Source: Chaetoderma sp. LZ-2023a (Eukaryota; Mollusca; Caudofoveata; Chaetodermatida; Chaetodermatidae). From it: a stretch of 64,000 nucleotides of DNA. Below, piece after piece: positions 34,690 through 45,099 of this stretch (the stretch's first letter is position 1; every line of letters begins with the position of its first letter). The stretch covers positions 31,825,470 through 31,889,469 of the forward strand of contig CM067363.1 of the NCBI GenBank assembly GCA_034401795.1, given 5' to 3'. The notes below the pieces were generated by a model. That model saw only the letters and a list, made by a program, of their open reading frames with translations, ran no database searches and was not told where the DNA came from. Made by a program: the position numbers and the translations under genes.

Positions 34690-35771
34690 TGTCGAAAGAG
34701 ATCCAAGCGAACCAAACAGTTAATTTGGAGTCATTTTATGAGAGTCAGGATTTGAGTTATCGATTCCTTCTTGAAACACTCTATAGGATTTCAGATTATG
34801 TGAAATATCCTCTCCCTCTTAAGGAAGCGGCCCCTTTTGCAAATACTCTGAAGTCTAGAGCAAGGTAATGTGGTTGGGGTCTACCTTGGCATTAGCTCGG
34901 CCGTAGCCAGGCTTAACTAGGACGTATCCAGGCTTAGCTAGGCTTTACTTAGGCTATAGCCATGCTTGATTAGGCCTTATCCAGGCTTAGCTAGGTCTTA
35001 CCTAGGCTATAGCCAGGCTTAATTAGGCATTATCCAGACTGGCTGGCTACGGCCAAGGTATATATAATGCATAGTAAAGCATGGAAAATGCCTAGCTTTG
35101 CTTATGCCTACATAATCCTAGAAACGGTGTAAGTAAGCCCTAGCCAAGTTGAGCTAAGTTCAATTAAGGCCGTTAATCCTACCTAAGACCTGGCTACTGC
35201 CTATCTAAGCCTGGTTAAGGCCTACAGAATGACTAGTCAATCCTGGCGAAGACCTAGGTAGGCATAGAAAATCATGTTTGAAGCATAGGTAATGCCTTGC
35301 AAAGCCTATCTAAGGATCTAGTCCAGCTGACCTAGGTACGGCCTGGCAAAGCCTGGCTACGGCCTAGCGAATTCTTCTCAGGCCAAGGCTAATTAAGACC
35401 TAGGTAAACTGCTATGGCATAGTGAAGGCCTATTCAATCCCGGCTAAGGCCTAGGTAAGGCAGAGCCAGGCCAAGCTACAGTCTAGCCAAGCCTGTCTAA
35501 GACACACCTATCCCGCAAGCACATGCCGTTGTTTCAATGTTGAAATCATGTCATGACGTGATTTCAACATGGATTCAACGTTGAAACAACGGCATGCGCC
35601 TGCTGGATAAGGCCAATATAAGGCCTAGTTAAGCCTAGCTAAGGACTAACTAGGCTTAGATAAAGCCCAGATAAGGCCTAGGCAAGCCGAGATAAGGCCC
35701 AGCTATGGCATATGTAAGGGCTAATCAAGCGTGGCTAATGCCTAGATAAAGCCTAGGTAAGGCCTAGATAA
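34690..35771. repeat. Spacer and second satellite (AGGCCTAG-based), unit 1
   Basis: About 200 bp of unique sequence (34690-34890) then about 0.9 kb of a degenerate motif such as aaggcctaggtaaggc and ccaggcttagctagg. It is related to the first satellite by its CTAG core but has a longer, roughly 10-11-bp periodicity. Confidence 0.85.
35512..35606. mobile_element. Hairpin MITE inside the satellite, unit 1
   Basis: Arms of about 33 bp: acatgccgttgtttcaa at the left faces ttgaaacaacggcatgcg at the right. A second palindrome in the centre reads atca-gtcatgac-tgat around 35545-35562. The outer ends cccgcaagc / cctgctgg are imperfect TIRs. Present at the same place in all three units. Confidence 0.8.
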
Positions 35772-36300
35772 GAAAATACTTTGAATCTGCATGCTCCCTC
35801 TTGTTCAAGGCACTCAAACCGAGATGGTATTCATCTAGATTTTTGGGCAAAGTTAAATCTGATACTTTACAGGATTTGGAAACTGTCCCTGATAATGCTA
35901 CAGATCACAGGCCTACCAAGATTCGCCACACTCGTCCAATTACAGGCGTAATCGAATCTCGGAAATGTGGAAAGAGAAGGTGTAAATTCGACCTATTTCC
36001 ACCAAATCAAAAGACATTTGTGCGCTTTCAGAACAAATTTCAAATCCATTCTAATTTAGATTGCGATTCCGAAAACGTGATTTATTTAATATCTTGCAAA
36101 TTATGCCATAAACAGTATGTCGGTGAAACTAAATGCCCATTAAGATGGTGAGCAACTAGACACCATTGCGATATTAGACATGAAAAAGACACGCATGCCA
36201 CTGAATACTTTAATCTATCTGGTCATTCAGTCAGCCGAGACTTCGAAATTCTACCTATTGAACAACCACCTCAATCATTTTGGATTTCAGAACTCCAACC
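35772..36300 (+). pseudogene. Penelope-like element fragment, GIY-YIG end only (unit 1)
   Basis: The frame FKALKPRWYSSRFLGKVKSD continues through KFDLFPPNQKTFVRFQNKF to VIYLISCKLCHKQYVGETKC, the GIY-YIG endonuclease start of Penelope-like retroelements, then a TGA after PLRW (about 36149), and a further readable part (HCDIRHEKD, EYFNLSGHS, DFEILPIEQPPQSFWI). The satellite is fused directly to aaaatactttgaatct at about 35772; the roughly 790 bp present in units 2 and 3, including the RT core, are deleted. The KLC cysteine codon is intact here but is a stop region in units 2 and 3. Confidence 0.88.
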
Positions 36301-36811
36301 ACTGCTGCATGTCTCGGATACTGTGATCTGTGTTGTCCTGACTGGCCTTGGTGCCTCTTTGAGAAGCAAAACTTTATAGCATAGGGAAAGCTGAATCTCC
36401 GGCTCGCCGTCTTTCTCAGCTCATCTTACTTATGCCTAGTCCGCTGTTGCCGCCTCCCCACACCCGCTGTGTGCAATCTTAACACTGAGACCTAATTTGC
36501 AGTGCTTAAGACCGTTCCACGTGGAAGTATTTCTAGAAGGCTTCGGCTTTGTTCTGCACTAGCGCACATCAGATGCACCCTGAAGATAATCCACCATGGA
36601 CCAGCTTTCTCCGTTGACTAATGACAATTCTTTTAGACCTCTTGGTTGGTGGTCAGAATAAAACTGTTAGTTATGTGACACTGTGCCTATCACTTGTTCA
36701 TCTTGGCTACCGAATCCGATAACCACTGCATGAACGGGAATCCTCTCATCGTACTAGACCACAGTGACGCCTCGACTCAATGGAGATTCCCTAACCTGGT
36801 TCCTCTTTAAC

Positions 36812-37063
36812 TTATACGCGCTGGTGACGCGTCTGCAACTCAGAAAGCTCGCCCTTGGACTGCACTAAACACTTTTTTAGATCGTTTAAGCTGGTCTTCG
36901 TATTTGAGCAAAAGATTTGCCTGACTTTGCGATGGTAGAGGTTCTTACTTGACCTAACCGATCGTGGCCTTCTGCGGCCGCTTGAGGTCTTAAACCACAA
37001 AACACATAGGTTAGCTAAACTACTTCCAAACATGGGATCCCCTAAATTGCTAGAAGTAGGCAC
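36812..37063 (-). pseudogene. Copy of the conserved minus-strand frame (unit 2)
   Basis: PTSSNLGDPMFGSSLANLCV and RPRSVRSSKNLYHRKVRQIF as in unit 1, but the upstream part (SLDVAS...DLVFSDG) is broken by a small insertion near 37080. Possible endonuclease end of a LINE. Confidence 0.35.
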
Positions 37064-37489
37064 ACACTGAAGGCACCCGTCTGGACACCTGAGAAAATCA
37101 GATCAACCAGGTGGGACCCACTAACAACGTCTAGTGAAGATTCCCCATTCGACCTCTCATTAAAGTAGAAAGCATCCCTTGTTCTGCTCCTAAGCGGAAC
37201 TTTTCAAATTAATATTAGCAACAATGACTCTCATGACCGAAAAGCCTCTTATAGATTGATCAGATGATTAGTGACCATTAACAACATAACGACCGCAAGC
37301 GGAATTACGCTGCATCTCAGCCCCCAAACCACTGACAACGAGAATGCAAATTGCTCATCTCGCCACCAGTTTGCGCACTTTTTGGCCGACAATAAACACC
37401 ATGCATGAAACCACTAGATCAGATATAGCTTAATACCGCCCTCATGACTTTTCTCTCCCTCTTCCCTCCTCCCACCACACTTTGTTGCA

Positions 37490-39640
37490 TAATCCATTGA
37501 TATATTTGGGGAATTCATATCATATACCAAGGAGAATTACTGCTAATTAGTGATACATGTTTGCAAATAAAGGGTAGATCATTCAAGTTCAAAAGAAATG
37601 GGGAAGGGACAAGAATGGATCCAGTGGAACACCATTGGGTAAATTTCTCGTTTCAAAGCTTATGCCTTTGTACTAAACACATTCTGTTTGATAGACAACT
37701 CTGAAACCAGTCGAGTACAATGTCCCACATTTCATAATAAATTAGCTTTTCTAATGATATCCTGTGACTTATGGTGTCCATATCTTTAGGTTTAAATTAT
37801 ATAGAGATGCCAAGCGAGACTATAACTTTTTTCCAGCATATCAAAAAGCCCATTCAGTGTGGAGTGTTTTTGTGAAAGCCAAATTAGGAGTCAAAACTAA
37901 TTGATTTTTGTCCGGATATTTTACTAATCGGTTGTACATCAGGCGTTTCAACAGTTTTCAAGGTAGTGAAAGGTTCGTGACATGCCAGTAATTATTGAAT
38001 TCAGATGGCTACTTTGCTTTGTAATCGTGTGGACCATAAAACATTTAGCTACATTGGGAAAATATCTTGGTTGTAAGACGTAAGAAGTGATATGTGATAG
38101 TGGTCTAAGCAATTCTGATTTTGTTTGAATAACCTCCAAATGAAGTTATTTAGTTTCACACATTTGACTGAGTTAATGCTGATCAGAATTTCTTCATTTC
38201 ATGTTGGTTGTATGACGATTGAAAATTGGGAACTGCCTGTCAGGTAATATGTAAAGATGTTATTAGGATTTTCATGAATTTCTCTTGAAAGTTTTTGTCC
38301 AATATTAACGAAGTATTCATTGAATCAATTTGCAATATCCGTGTTCTCGCCAATAATTGTGTTTTATGGATAAACTGAGATTCTTAGAAATTATCGTGAT
38401 GCTTATTCAAAAGTGATTTAAGTATATTCTCTGTTTCGCAAATGACATTTCTTGCATGTTCAAATTCGTCGCTAAGGTACATATTAGCATGCTGTATTAG
38501 TGATTCTAGTCTGTTCCAAAATGGTTTGAATTTGTTGTACTTCTGATGAATTCAACATAAAGACTGAGTTCCTCATTGCAGGCAGTTATCAGGCCATTTG
38601 TCCACCATTGGTTAGTAGACTTTGATTTGAAATGTCTTACCTCCTTTAATTGGAATGCATTTTATATGCACTCATGAAGACATTGTGGAGATGGTTGCAG
38701 GTATCTTCACAATTTCGTCAACCTGTTACCGCATTCCAGTTGTTTGTGCAATTTTTAAAGATTATTCTATAGCTATAAGCTATTCGTACATCTTTCGATT
38801 CCATGCTGAGACCGCTAATGGTGTTTAGAAATGTCAATTCGTTGGCTAAGAGCAGCCTATTTCTGAAAATGAATCACTGGAATATCCGGCCTGATGCTCG
38901 TGCCGACCATTCTAGTGATACATTTCTTTTGACCTGTGCATGGACATATTCGCTGAGCTGAATGTCAATTTTCGTGACCTATCTCATTAAAGGGTAACTA
39001 ATAGATAGGTTCTGAAATATTTTATGCAATAGAAATTAATCACGAATACTCGATTATTTAATTTTTAATTAGAAAAATTCATAATTTAAAGAATAATTGC
39101 GATTTTCAATTTAATCACACCACGTAATCATGCAAGCCTTGTCAAGTCATGTGTGTAGTAGGAATTTTATTTCATGATGCCGGTGTTGAAATCACCCATA
39201 ATGTAGCCTAATTGGTTTTCATTCTGAATTTACTTGATCAATTTTATTTTGTCCATATAAGATAGTTTGTTATTGCAATTTCATGGAAATCATTCATATA
39301 TACTCCTCGATCATTGACAAATCTTTGTGCTCAGAATACATGTCGCAATAATTCAATAGTTCAAACTGGCGTGCAGTCGTATCTATAATTGTATTCATCC
39401 TGTCGATGCTCTTATAAAGCGACCGGGCATTGAAGTGAGTTAAAGAAAAGCGTTTCCTTAGATTGTAGTTGACGGTTATTGAAATTTGTTTACAGTGTAT
39501 GGTCTATGTCGGGTTTTATTTCCTCTCAAATATCCACATCTCATTCAATATCTGTGCCACTTGATAGCACATCAGCTGAATTTAATTTAAATGGATTGAT
39601 AATGGGAGTGTGTACTTGCATATTTATATAAGTAGTCGTG
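37490..39640 (-). pseudogene. CR1/jockey-like LINE remnant (unit 2)
   Basis: Same element as 23950-26070. It keeps DIVLDWFQSCLSNR and DTISH motifs of the RT. The endonuclease segment holding GGGVAIYIK is deleted: catgtcgcaataattc follows the ctcagaata sequence directly near 39340. The foldback-MITE-like insert is at about 38835-39000. Confidence 0.8.
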
Positions 39641-39795
39641 ACATTACGGTATTTTGGCAATGAGATGGAATAGAACCCACAAACGGCGAAAACTCTTAGC
39701 ATCACAGCCCATAAACCACAAAAAGTCTTACGTTGCCGTTGAAGCTTTCAAAATGTGAGTGTATGATATACAGAGGAATTCTGTAATCGCATATA

Positions 39796-39880
39796 ATGAT
39801 GATGATAGCGACGACGACGAGGACGACGACGACGACGTCAACAACGACGACGACTACGACGACGACGACGGCGACGAACG

Positions 39881-39953
<73 letters not shown>

Positions 39954-40020
39954 TGATGATGATGATGATGCTGATGATGATCATGATGGTCATGATCATG
40001 ATGATAATGATAATGAGTTA
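39796..40020. repeat. GAC/GGC/GAT triplet microsatellite (unit 2)
   Basis: Like unit 1 but with an expanded (GGC)n block of about 13 units at 39885-39921, unique to this copy. Confidence 0.95.
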
Positions 40021-40029
40021 CTGTGAAAG

Positions 40030-41040
40030 CTTCCAACTGCAATCAGGTTTTTAAAAACATTCTCCATGGCGTCTTGTCCACTGCCAGCGTCATAAGATCC
40101 TTAACGGTCGCTCTTGTCGTTAGTGGTCCTAGATTATGTTCTGTGAAGTCTGATCAAAAGTTGATGTTGTGGCATCCTGTGCATGCCCGAAGTCTGTTGC
40201 CATTTGCCACTGCAAATTCTCGTGTTTTCTGCGAAGGCGTATTTTCCGGCTATAATTCAAGGAACATGTCCCAACATGAACCGTTGCTGGTTCGCTACCC
40301 TAACAGACAGTGGCATTATGTTACACAGTTTGTAGTGTTGCATTTGATATTGGACTCTGTGACTCACGATGCTTTTTAATAGCTCACATGTGTTTGTGGT
40401 AAAATGCATCAAGTTTGATCAAGAGCGCTTTTGGAGCTGCCCAGCTGTTACAATTTCATAGCATTATAGAAACACGTGTAGCATTATATAGCTAAATATT
40501 GAAATCTGTTTAGGTTTCATTCAGGAAGAGGTTCACAGCCATGAACTGTTCTGTAGCCATACGTAGTGAATCAGGAGGACCTTTTTCCCACCAATTAATC
40601 AACACCATCAGCCTACCCGAGCTCTAGTGGCATACCTATCATTAAAATTTGAGGTTATGGTCTTTGAGAGTGTTCTCGAACAAATGATCGTACTGCAACT
40701 AGGTAGCAGGTGGAAAGCACTGGTGACAAACAATCACCATGTGATCTTGATGTTTCAAACTATGCATAAAGCTTTTGATTTAAAGTGTACATTTAGTTTT
40801 GTGCTTGCAAATAAGCATGTCACCCGACATAGTCCGTCATCATCGCAGGCAGCTTGTTTGTCAAATTGAAGGATATGTGGTCTCTTGATGGTATCAAATA
40901 CATGCAACATGCCGATTCCCATCTTGCCACATTACGAAAAACACTGATATTACTACTGATGCCAACATTCGTTGTGGTAAATGCTTGGCTAATAATAATG
41001 CCTCAAGGCAATGTTATATTCGTGGGTTAGATAGGTGACT
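40030..41040 (-). pseudogene. Second reverse-transcriptase remnant (unit 2)
   Basis: Minus-strand SHGDCLSPVLFTCYL-type motif near 40690-40735 and a PLSVRVANQQ / LGHVP tail near 40255-40315, as in unit 1. Plus-strand open frames across it are shadows. Confidence 0.68.
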
Positions 41041-41792
41041 AATTCATATACAAATACGTTTAATAATTAATAATTGTTCCCAGTTAATTTTGGAAAATGG
41101 AAATGAAAGTAAATTTACGTGCCTTAAGGAGTATCTATACATTCAATCTAGGCCACGCTACAATACCACATTCTGAATTCCCAATGTACATACGCATGTT
41201 TGTTCGAGGATAATTCTAGAAAGTGGCATGGGAAGGAAAGTAAAATGTTATAAATTGGTTGCTATGTTTCTACTATATAATCGTCAATCTAAATATAGAA
41301 TCGTGGATTCACGCCACGATTATGCCTTTAACGTAATGGCCAGCAATTCCGTTACGCGATCACAATGAATAGACTGTAACCCAATCTCCACTTCAGAGAC
41401 CAGACAGGTTGAGATCCAATCTATCGCCACAGTTGGATAGTAAACACACAACTGTGAATCGTAATTTGATATCATCGTACACCTTGTATTATTAGCTGAT
41501 GAATACAGTAAAATCAACTCGATCCATCATTATTTTCCTCAATTGTGTGTACACCCTTTCGAATTTCAAGACCTATCAAGAGGGACGATTTTTGTTACCT
41601 ATTCTTCAAACCTAAGAGAATGAGTCTTATTTAATTCCGTTTTACGTGAAATAATGAAGTCTGGTATGAATAAGGTAGCTCTCGTCTCCTGCCACGATGC
41701 AATTCTCTTTAGTATAATATGCTAGTTGAATTTGCTATGCCTATGCCAACCCCCAACAGACGAGATTCTTTTTGATCTCACATAGAATGAGA

Positions 41793-41819
41793 TCTCGCGA
41801 GACATGAACGCTATATAAG
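41793..41819 (+). promoter_or_regulatory. Core promoter of GPCR B: TCTCGCGAGA plus TATA box
   Basis: TCTCGCGAGA at 41793-41802 and TATATAAG at 41812-41819, same 9-base spacing as unit 1, about 1.05 kb upstream of the receptor ATG. Confidence 0.65.
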
Positions 41820-42081
41820 CTGCATTATAGAGCCATTGAGCACTATGGAATATGTTGGAGGGACTTGATTAATGTATAATATTGACTGAGTGTGTTCAAT
41901 GGCACGATGCTCCCTTGAGGCTAGATATGTGTCCAGATAATTAAAACTAATGAAATGTAATGAATAGTTTAATCGTTATCTGTATTACTTTTGCAATTAA
42001 TTCAAGCATTCTATCCTATATACCCAGGTTAATCATGTAATGACTCCATTTGTTTAAATAATTGAAATAGTTACTTATTGA

Positions 42082-42240
42082 CTGCCCATTTGCAGGCCAT
42101 GAGAAGACTATTCTGGAAATTTGCCACTAGTCATTGCGGGTGGTATATTGTCAAAAATAGTGATCTTTTGGTTTGCAAATGAACATTCCCAGAACCACAA
42201 CAGAGGCAGGTTTTGGCTGTCTTCGTCGGAAAAGGGTTAA
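42082..42240. repeat. TTAACCC foldback MITE upstream of GPCR B
   Basis: Orthologous to 28532-28693; ends in aaagggttaa. Confidence 0.7.
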
Positions 42241-42871
42241 ATATTCCTGACTACGATTTACAACTTTGTGTATAAAACCATTATTTTAAGCAAGGCATCT
42301 CATAAATAACATATCCGGTTATCATTGACAACTGGAATGCATACCTCATAAGTTTGAACTGTGTACATTGTGCAGATGGAACGACCGATTAGGCTACTGA
42401 TTTTATGAATATATGTTTCTAGTCTTAGTGCAGGACTCGACGGGCAGATTAGAATGCTGTGTATTTTTATGAATAGTCTCTGTTGTTTGTCTTGTCAAAC
42501 TATTAGTCTTAAAGCGTAGCTCACCTGGAAGTGGTGCAGTGTCATTTAGAAAGTTTCAATGTTTCGGATGACCTACACAAAAAGTGTGCATATAGACTTC
42601 CTTTCTGTGTAGATACTACTAGTTAAAAACTCTACTTAGACTGTTATGCTCTCCCGCACCGCACACTGTATAACCTAAAACTAAACTAAGCATCGCCACG
42701 AGAGACGCATATCGTGTCTCAAAGACGGGAACACATTTCCATAGTGCCAGCCTATCTCCAGGACAAGGTAGTTGTCTGAAGGCCAAGAAGAATACCACAT
42801 ATCAAATACTGAACAGGTTTAATTTTCATCAAGACCACTTCTTGTGCAAAGTTTTGCATCATAACCACAGT

Positions 42872-43885
42872 ATGGAAATGAATGCGACGGACTTGATTGC
42901 ATCTGTGAGTAATGTGACGGAAGGTCAGCATTCAATCCGACATCCTGCAGATTATATCAATCCGATAGCCTTTTCTCTGTCTATGGGGATTGTGACATTT
43001 TTAGGTGTTTTTGGAAATCTGTTAACATTGATCACATTTAGTATGAAGAAATACAATGCATTCAGTTATGCAGTGTACTTTCGTATGCTGGCTGCCGCAG
43101 ATACCATCGTCTTGGTTCTGGAACTTCATCACATGATTGGATCGCTTTCACAACTTGACCCAAATAGATCTCAGGCTTATCTAACAGCGAATCAGATATA
43201 TTGCTTAGTAAGCGGCTTCATCGACGACGTCGTCCGCATGACGTCATCCTCAATTTACGTCGTTATTCCCTTTGACCGTATCATCGTCTGTGTCATGTCA
43301 TTTCGGTTCCGGAAATTTGCAAAACCGTACACAGCTCGCATTGTATGCTTGGTAATAGTTGTATTCGCTTTGCTTATGAATGTACCGGAGATTGTTTATT
43401 TATCTACCGAAGCAGACTTCTCCAAACATATTGACTGCAAAATCTACGGAAACGATGCTCTCAATAAGTTCAGGTCATTCAAAGCATTTGGATATAGCTT
43501 CATTATATCGTTCGGATTAACTCTAATTTTCAATATCTTTCTTCTCCTCAAAATTAAATCATATCTGAAGACGAGGAAGACAATCAGAGCAAGCCAGAAT
43601 GACAATCAAACGGAAGCACGAATTTCAGCATATTTTATAATCGTAACTCTTTTCTCGATTTTTGTCTGTCTACCGGTGGGTGCATTCGATGTGGCACGCC
43701 GTGTGGCAGAAACCTTACCAGAGGATGTGGCAGCAAAGATACTGGAAACGCACATTAATGCCAGGGAGTCAATGATTGTGATTGGTTTGTTAAACTACGC
43801 AGCTAACTACTACATTCTTGCTATTTTATGGAAGTCCGTACGAGACTCCTTCAAATCAATTTTTCAGCGCAAGAAAGACACATAG
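42872..43885 (+). CDS. Intronless class A orphan GPCR B
   Basis: A 337-residue seven-transmembrane receptor, paralogue of A. Start ATG 42872 in the same strong context. Landmarks: N4 and N14 glycosylation sites, GN at 48-49, LAAAD with D77, C111 and C189 for the extracellular disulfide, D135-R136-I137, FVCLP at 264-268, N308 and N312-Y313 in TM7. Against A there are about 23 amino-acid differences, 16 of them before residue 115. A 15-bp in-frame deletion turns the C-tail into FQRKKDT and removes both tail cysteines. Against C there are only two replacements (H24, M88). No stop or frameshift; expression is plausible. Ligand unknown. Confidence 0.94.
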   Translation: MEMNATDLIASVSNVTEGQHSIRHPADYINPIAFSLSMGIVTFLGVFGNLLTLITFSMKKYNAFSYAVYFRMLAAADTIVLVLELHHMIGSLSQLDPNRSQAYLTANQIYCLVSGFIDDVVRMTSSSIYVVIPFDRIIVCVMSFRFRKFAKPYTARIVCLVIVVFALLMNVPEIVYLSTEADFSKHIDCKIYGNDALNKFRSFKAFGYSFIISFGLTLIFNIFLLLKIKSYLKTRKTIRASQNDNQTEARISAYFIIVTLFSIFVCLPVGAFDVARRVAETLPEDVAAKILETHINARESMIVIGLLNYAANYYILAILWKSVRDSFKSIFQRKKDT

Positions 43886-44664
43886 ACTTGTTCTTATGCA
43901 CATGGCGCAATGTCTCTGTAGCCTTAGCAATTTGACTAGAGGTCTATGCCAGCAATCACATCTAGTCCAGTCATTTTACTTATGCCCCCGGCAGTCTCTA
44001 GCTAAGCTCCACACACACACCTTGCTCGTGTTGGGATCGATCGACCAGTGGATTCCCTGACTATCAATTTCCAGAAACCTATACAGATAAGCTATTGAAT
44101 ATTTTAAAACTAATTTGATTGGGCGCTGTTGTTGCCTATGGCAGCAGCAGCAGCAGCGTCCAGTTAAATTAGTTTCAAAATATTCAACAGCATGTTTATT
44201 AAATAGTAGAGACATACAATTTGTACAACGTGTCGGACTATTAAGAGTTAAAGACGGGCTAAATAGAATCATTTATGACGTAATGAGTATGACGTCATCC
44301 TACACACCGCTTAGCTGATTATGACGTCATATGACGTCAGATGATAGCTGGATACTCTGGAAAGGTGAATTATTAAACATATGTGCAGTGTACCACTAAT
44401 CCTCTAAGTCGGCTTGCAGTAGATATATTCACATCTAACTTTGCCCAGCCCATTTATAGCAAAGCCGCTGTCACTTTTGAGGAGTGTCGGAATCGATTTA
44501 AAGCATTTAATCATGGAGTCCCAGAATTGGAATTTCAAGGTAACTATACGGGTAAGTTGTTGATTAGTTTGAAACTAATTTGACCGTGTGTTGTAGCTTT
44601 ATGACAAATTAGTTCCTAAATATTCAAAAAAATATTTTTTAAATTGTAAATTCACCAAGGTCAT
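43886..44664 (+). repeat. GPCR B 3' flank with two palindromic repeat copies
   Basis: As in unit 1: first palindrome centred near 44140 with a (CAG)n loop (gcagcagcagcagcagcg), second near 44440-44620. In unit 1 the loop is interrupted by cggtag, so the CAG run is a derived expansion shared with unit 3. Confidence 0.7.
44290..44339. promoter_or_regulatory. Three consensus CRE sites, unit 2
   Basis: TGACGTCA at 44290-44297, 44322-44329 and 44332-44339. Confidence 0.6.
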
Positions 44665-45085
44665 TCAATTTGGACATATTAGTGACAAACATTTCAAATC
44701 TCGTGACTTATCTAAGACTGGGCTAAGTATTTTTTTGATTCGAAAGTCATTCATGACATCAAGTGGCGTATTTGGGTATGACGTCTGATACGCAACGTGC
44801 ACCCACTAACTGACTGGCGGGTTCCGATCTCGCATTTTCACTATCTACTTTCGATATATTCAAACTCAATTAAAATTCACGGATTTGTGGGATGGTGAAT
44901 TAAACAAATTATAGCAACATGTTAAATATGTTTAAATACTATTATTCCGTGGGCTGAAGGGGCCCGCCTGGATACCCCCACCCCACTAATTGACGAAAAT
45001 ATATTTTTCTAACAGCTTTCGATGTCCTCTTTAAGATTATGTATATTAACATGTAATAAACTAGGACTCAATATGGTTAAGATAA
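44665..45085. other. Block shared by units 2 and 3 only
   Basis: About 420 bp (gacatattagtgacaaac ... aactaggactcaatatgg) in place of the unit-1 block at 31130-32695. No gene seen. Confidence 0.7.
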
Positions 45086-45099
45086 GGCCGGTTTTACTG

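Larger units (their letters stand above)
22688..36290 (+). repeat. Array unit 1 (13.6 kb)
   Basis: First copy of the large tandem unit; the shared sequence starts at aactccaa (22688). It is the most diverged unit. It retains about 84 bp near 22962-23045 and about 130 bp near 25685-25815 that units 2 and 3 lack. It has a private 1.56-kb block at 31130-32695, and it lacks the reverse-transcriptase part of the Penelope fragment. It contains receptor A. Confidence 0.93.

Noticed and set aside
32755..35771. CRISPR-like array
   Set aside because: There are no constant repeats with unique spacers; the sequence is a continuous degenerate pentamer in a eukaryotic genome.
40023..40379. 118-codon plus-strand frame conserved in units 2 and 3 (and partly unit 1)
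   Set aside because: The meaningful reading is on the minus strand (tail of a reverse transcriptase, LGHVP and PLSVRV motifs). Conservation reflects recent duplication.
40627..40869. 80-codon plus-strand frame, also at 53922-54164
   Set aside because: Shadow of the minus-strand GDCLSPVLF RT motif region.
43976..44318. Gln/Arg-rich small frames over the CAG stem-loop (also 57289-57610)
   Set aside because: They read the palindromic repeat and the CAG run on both strands; absent as such in unit 1.
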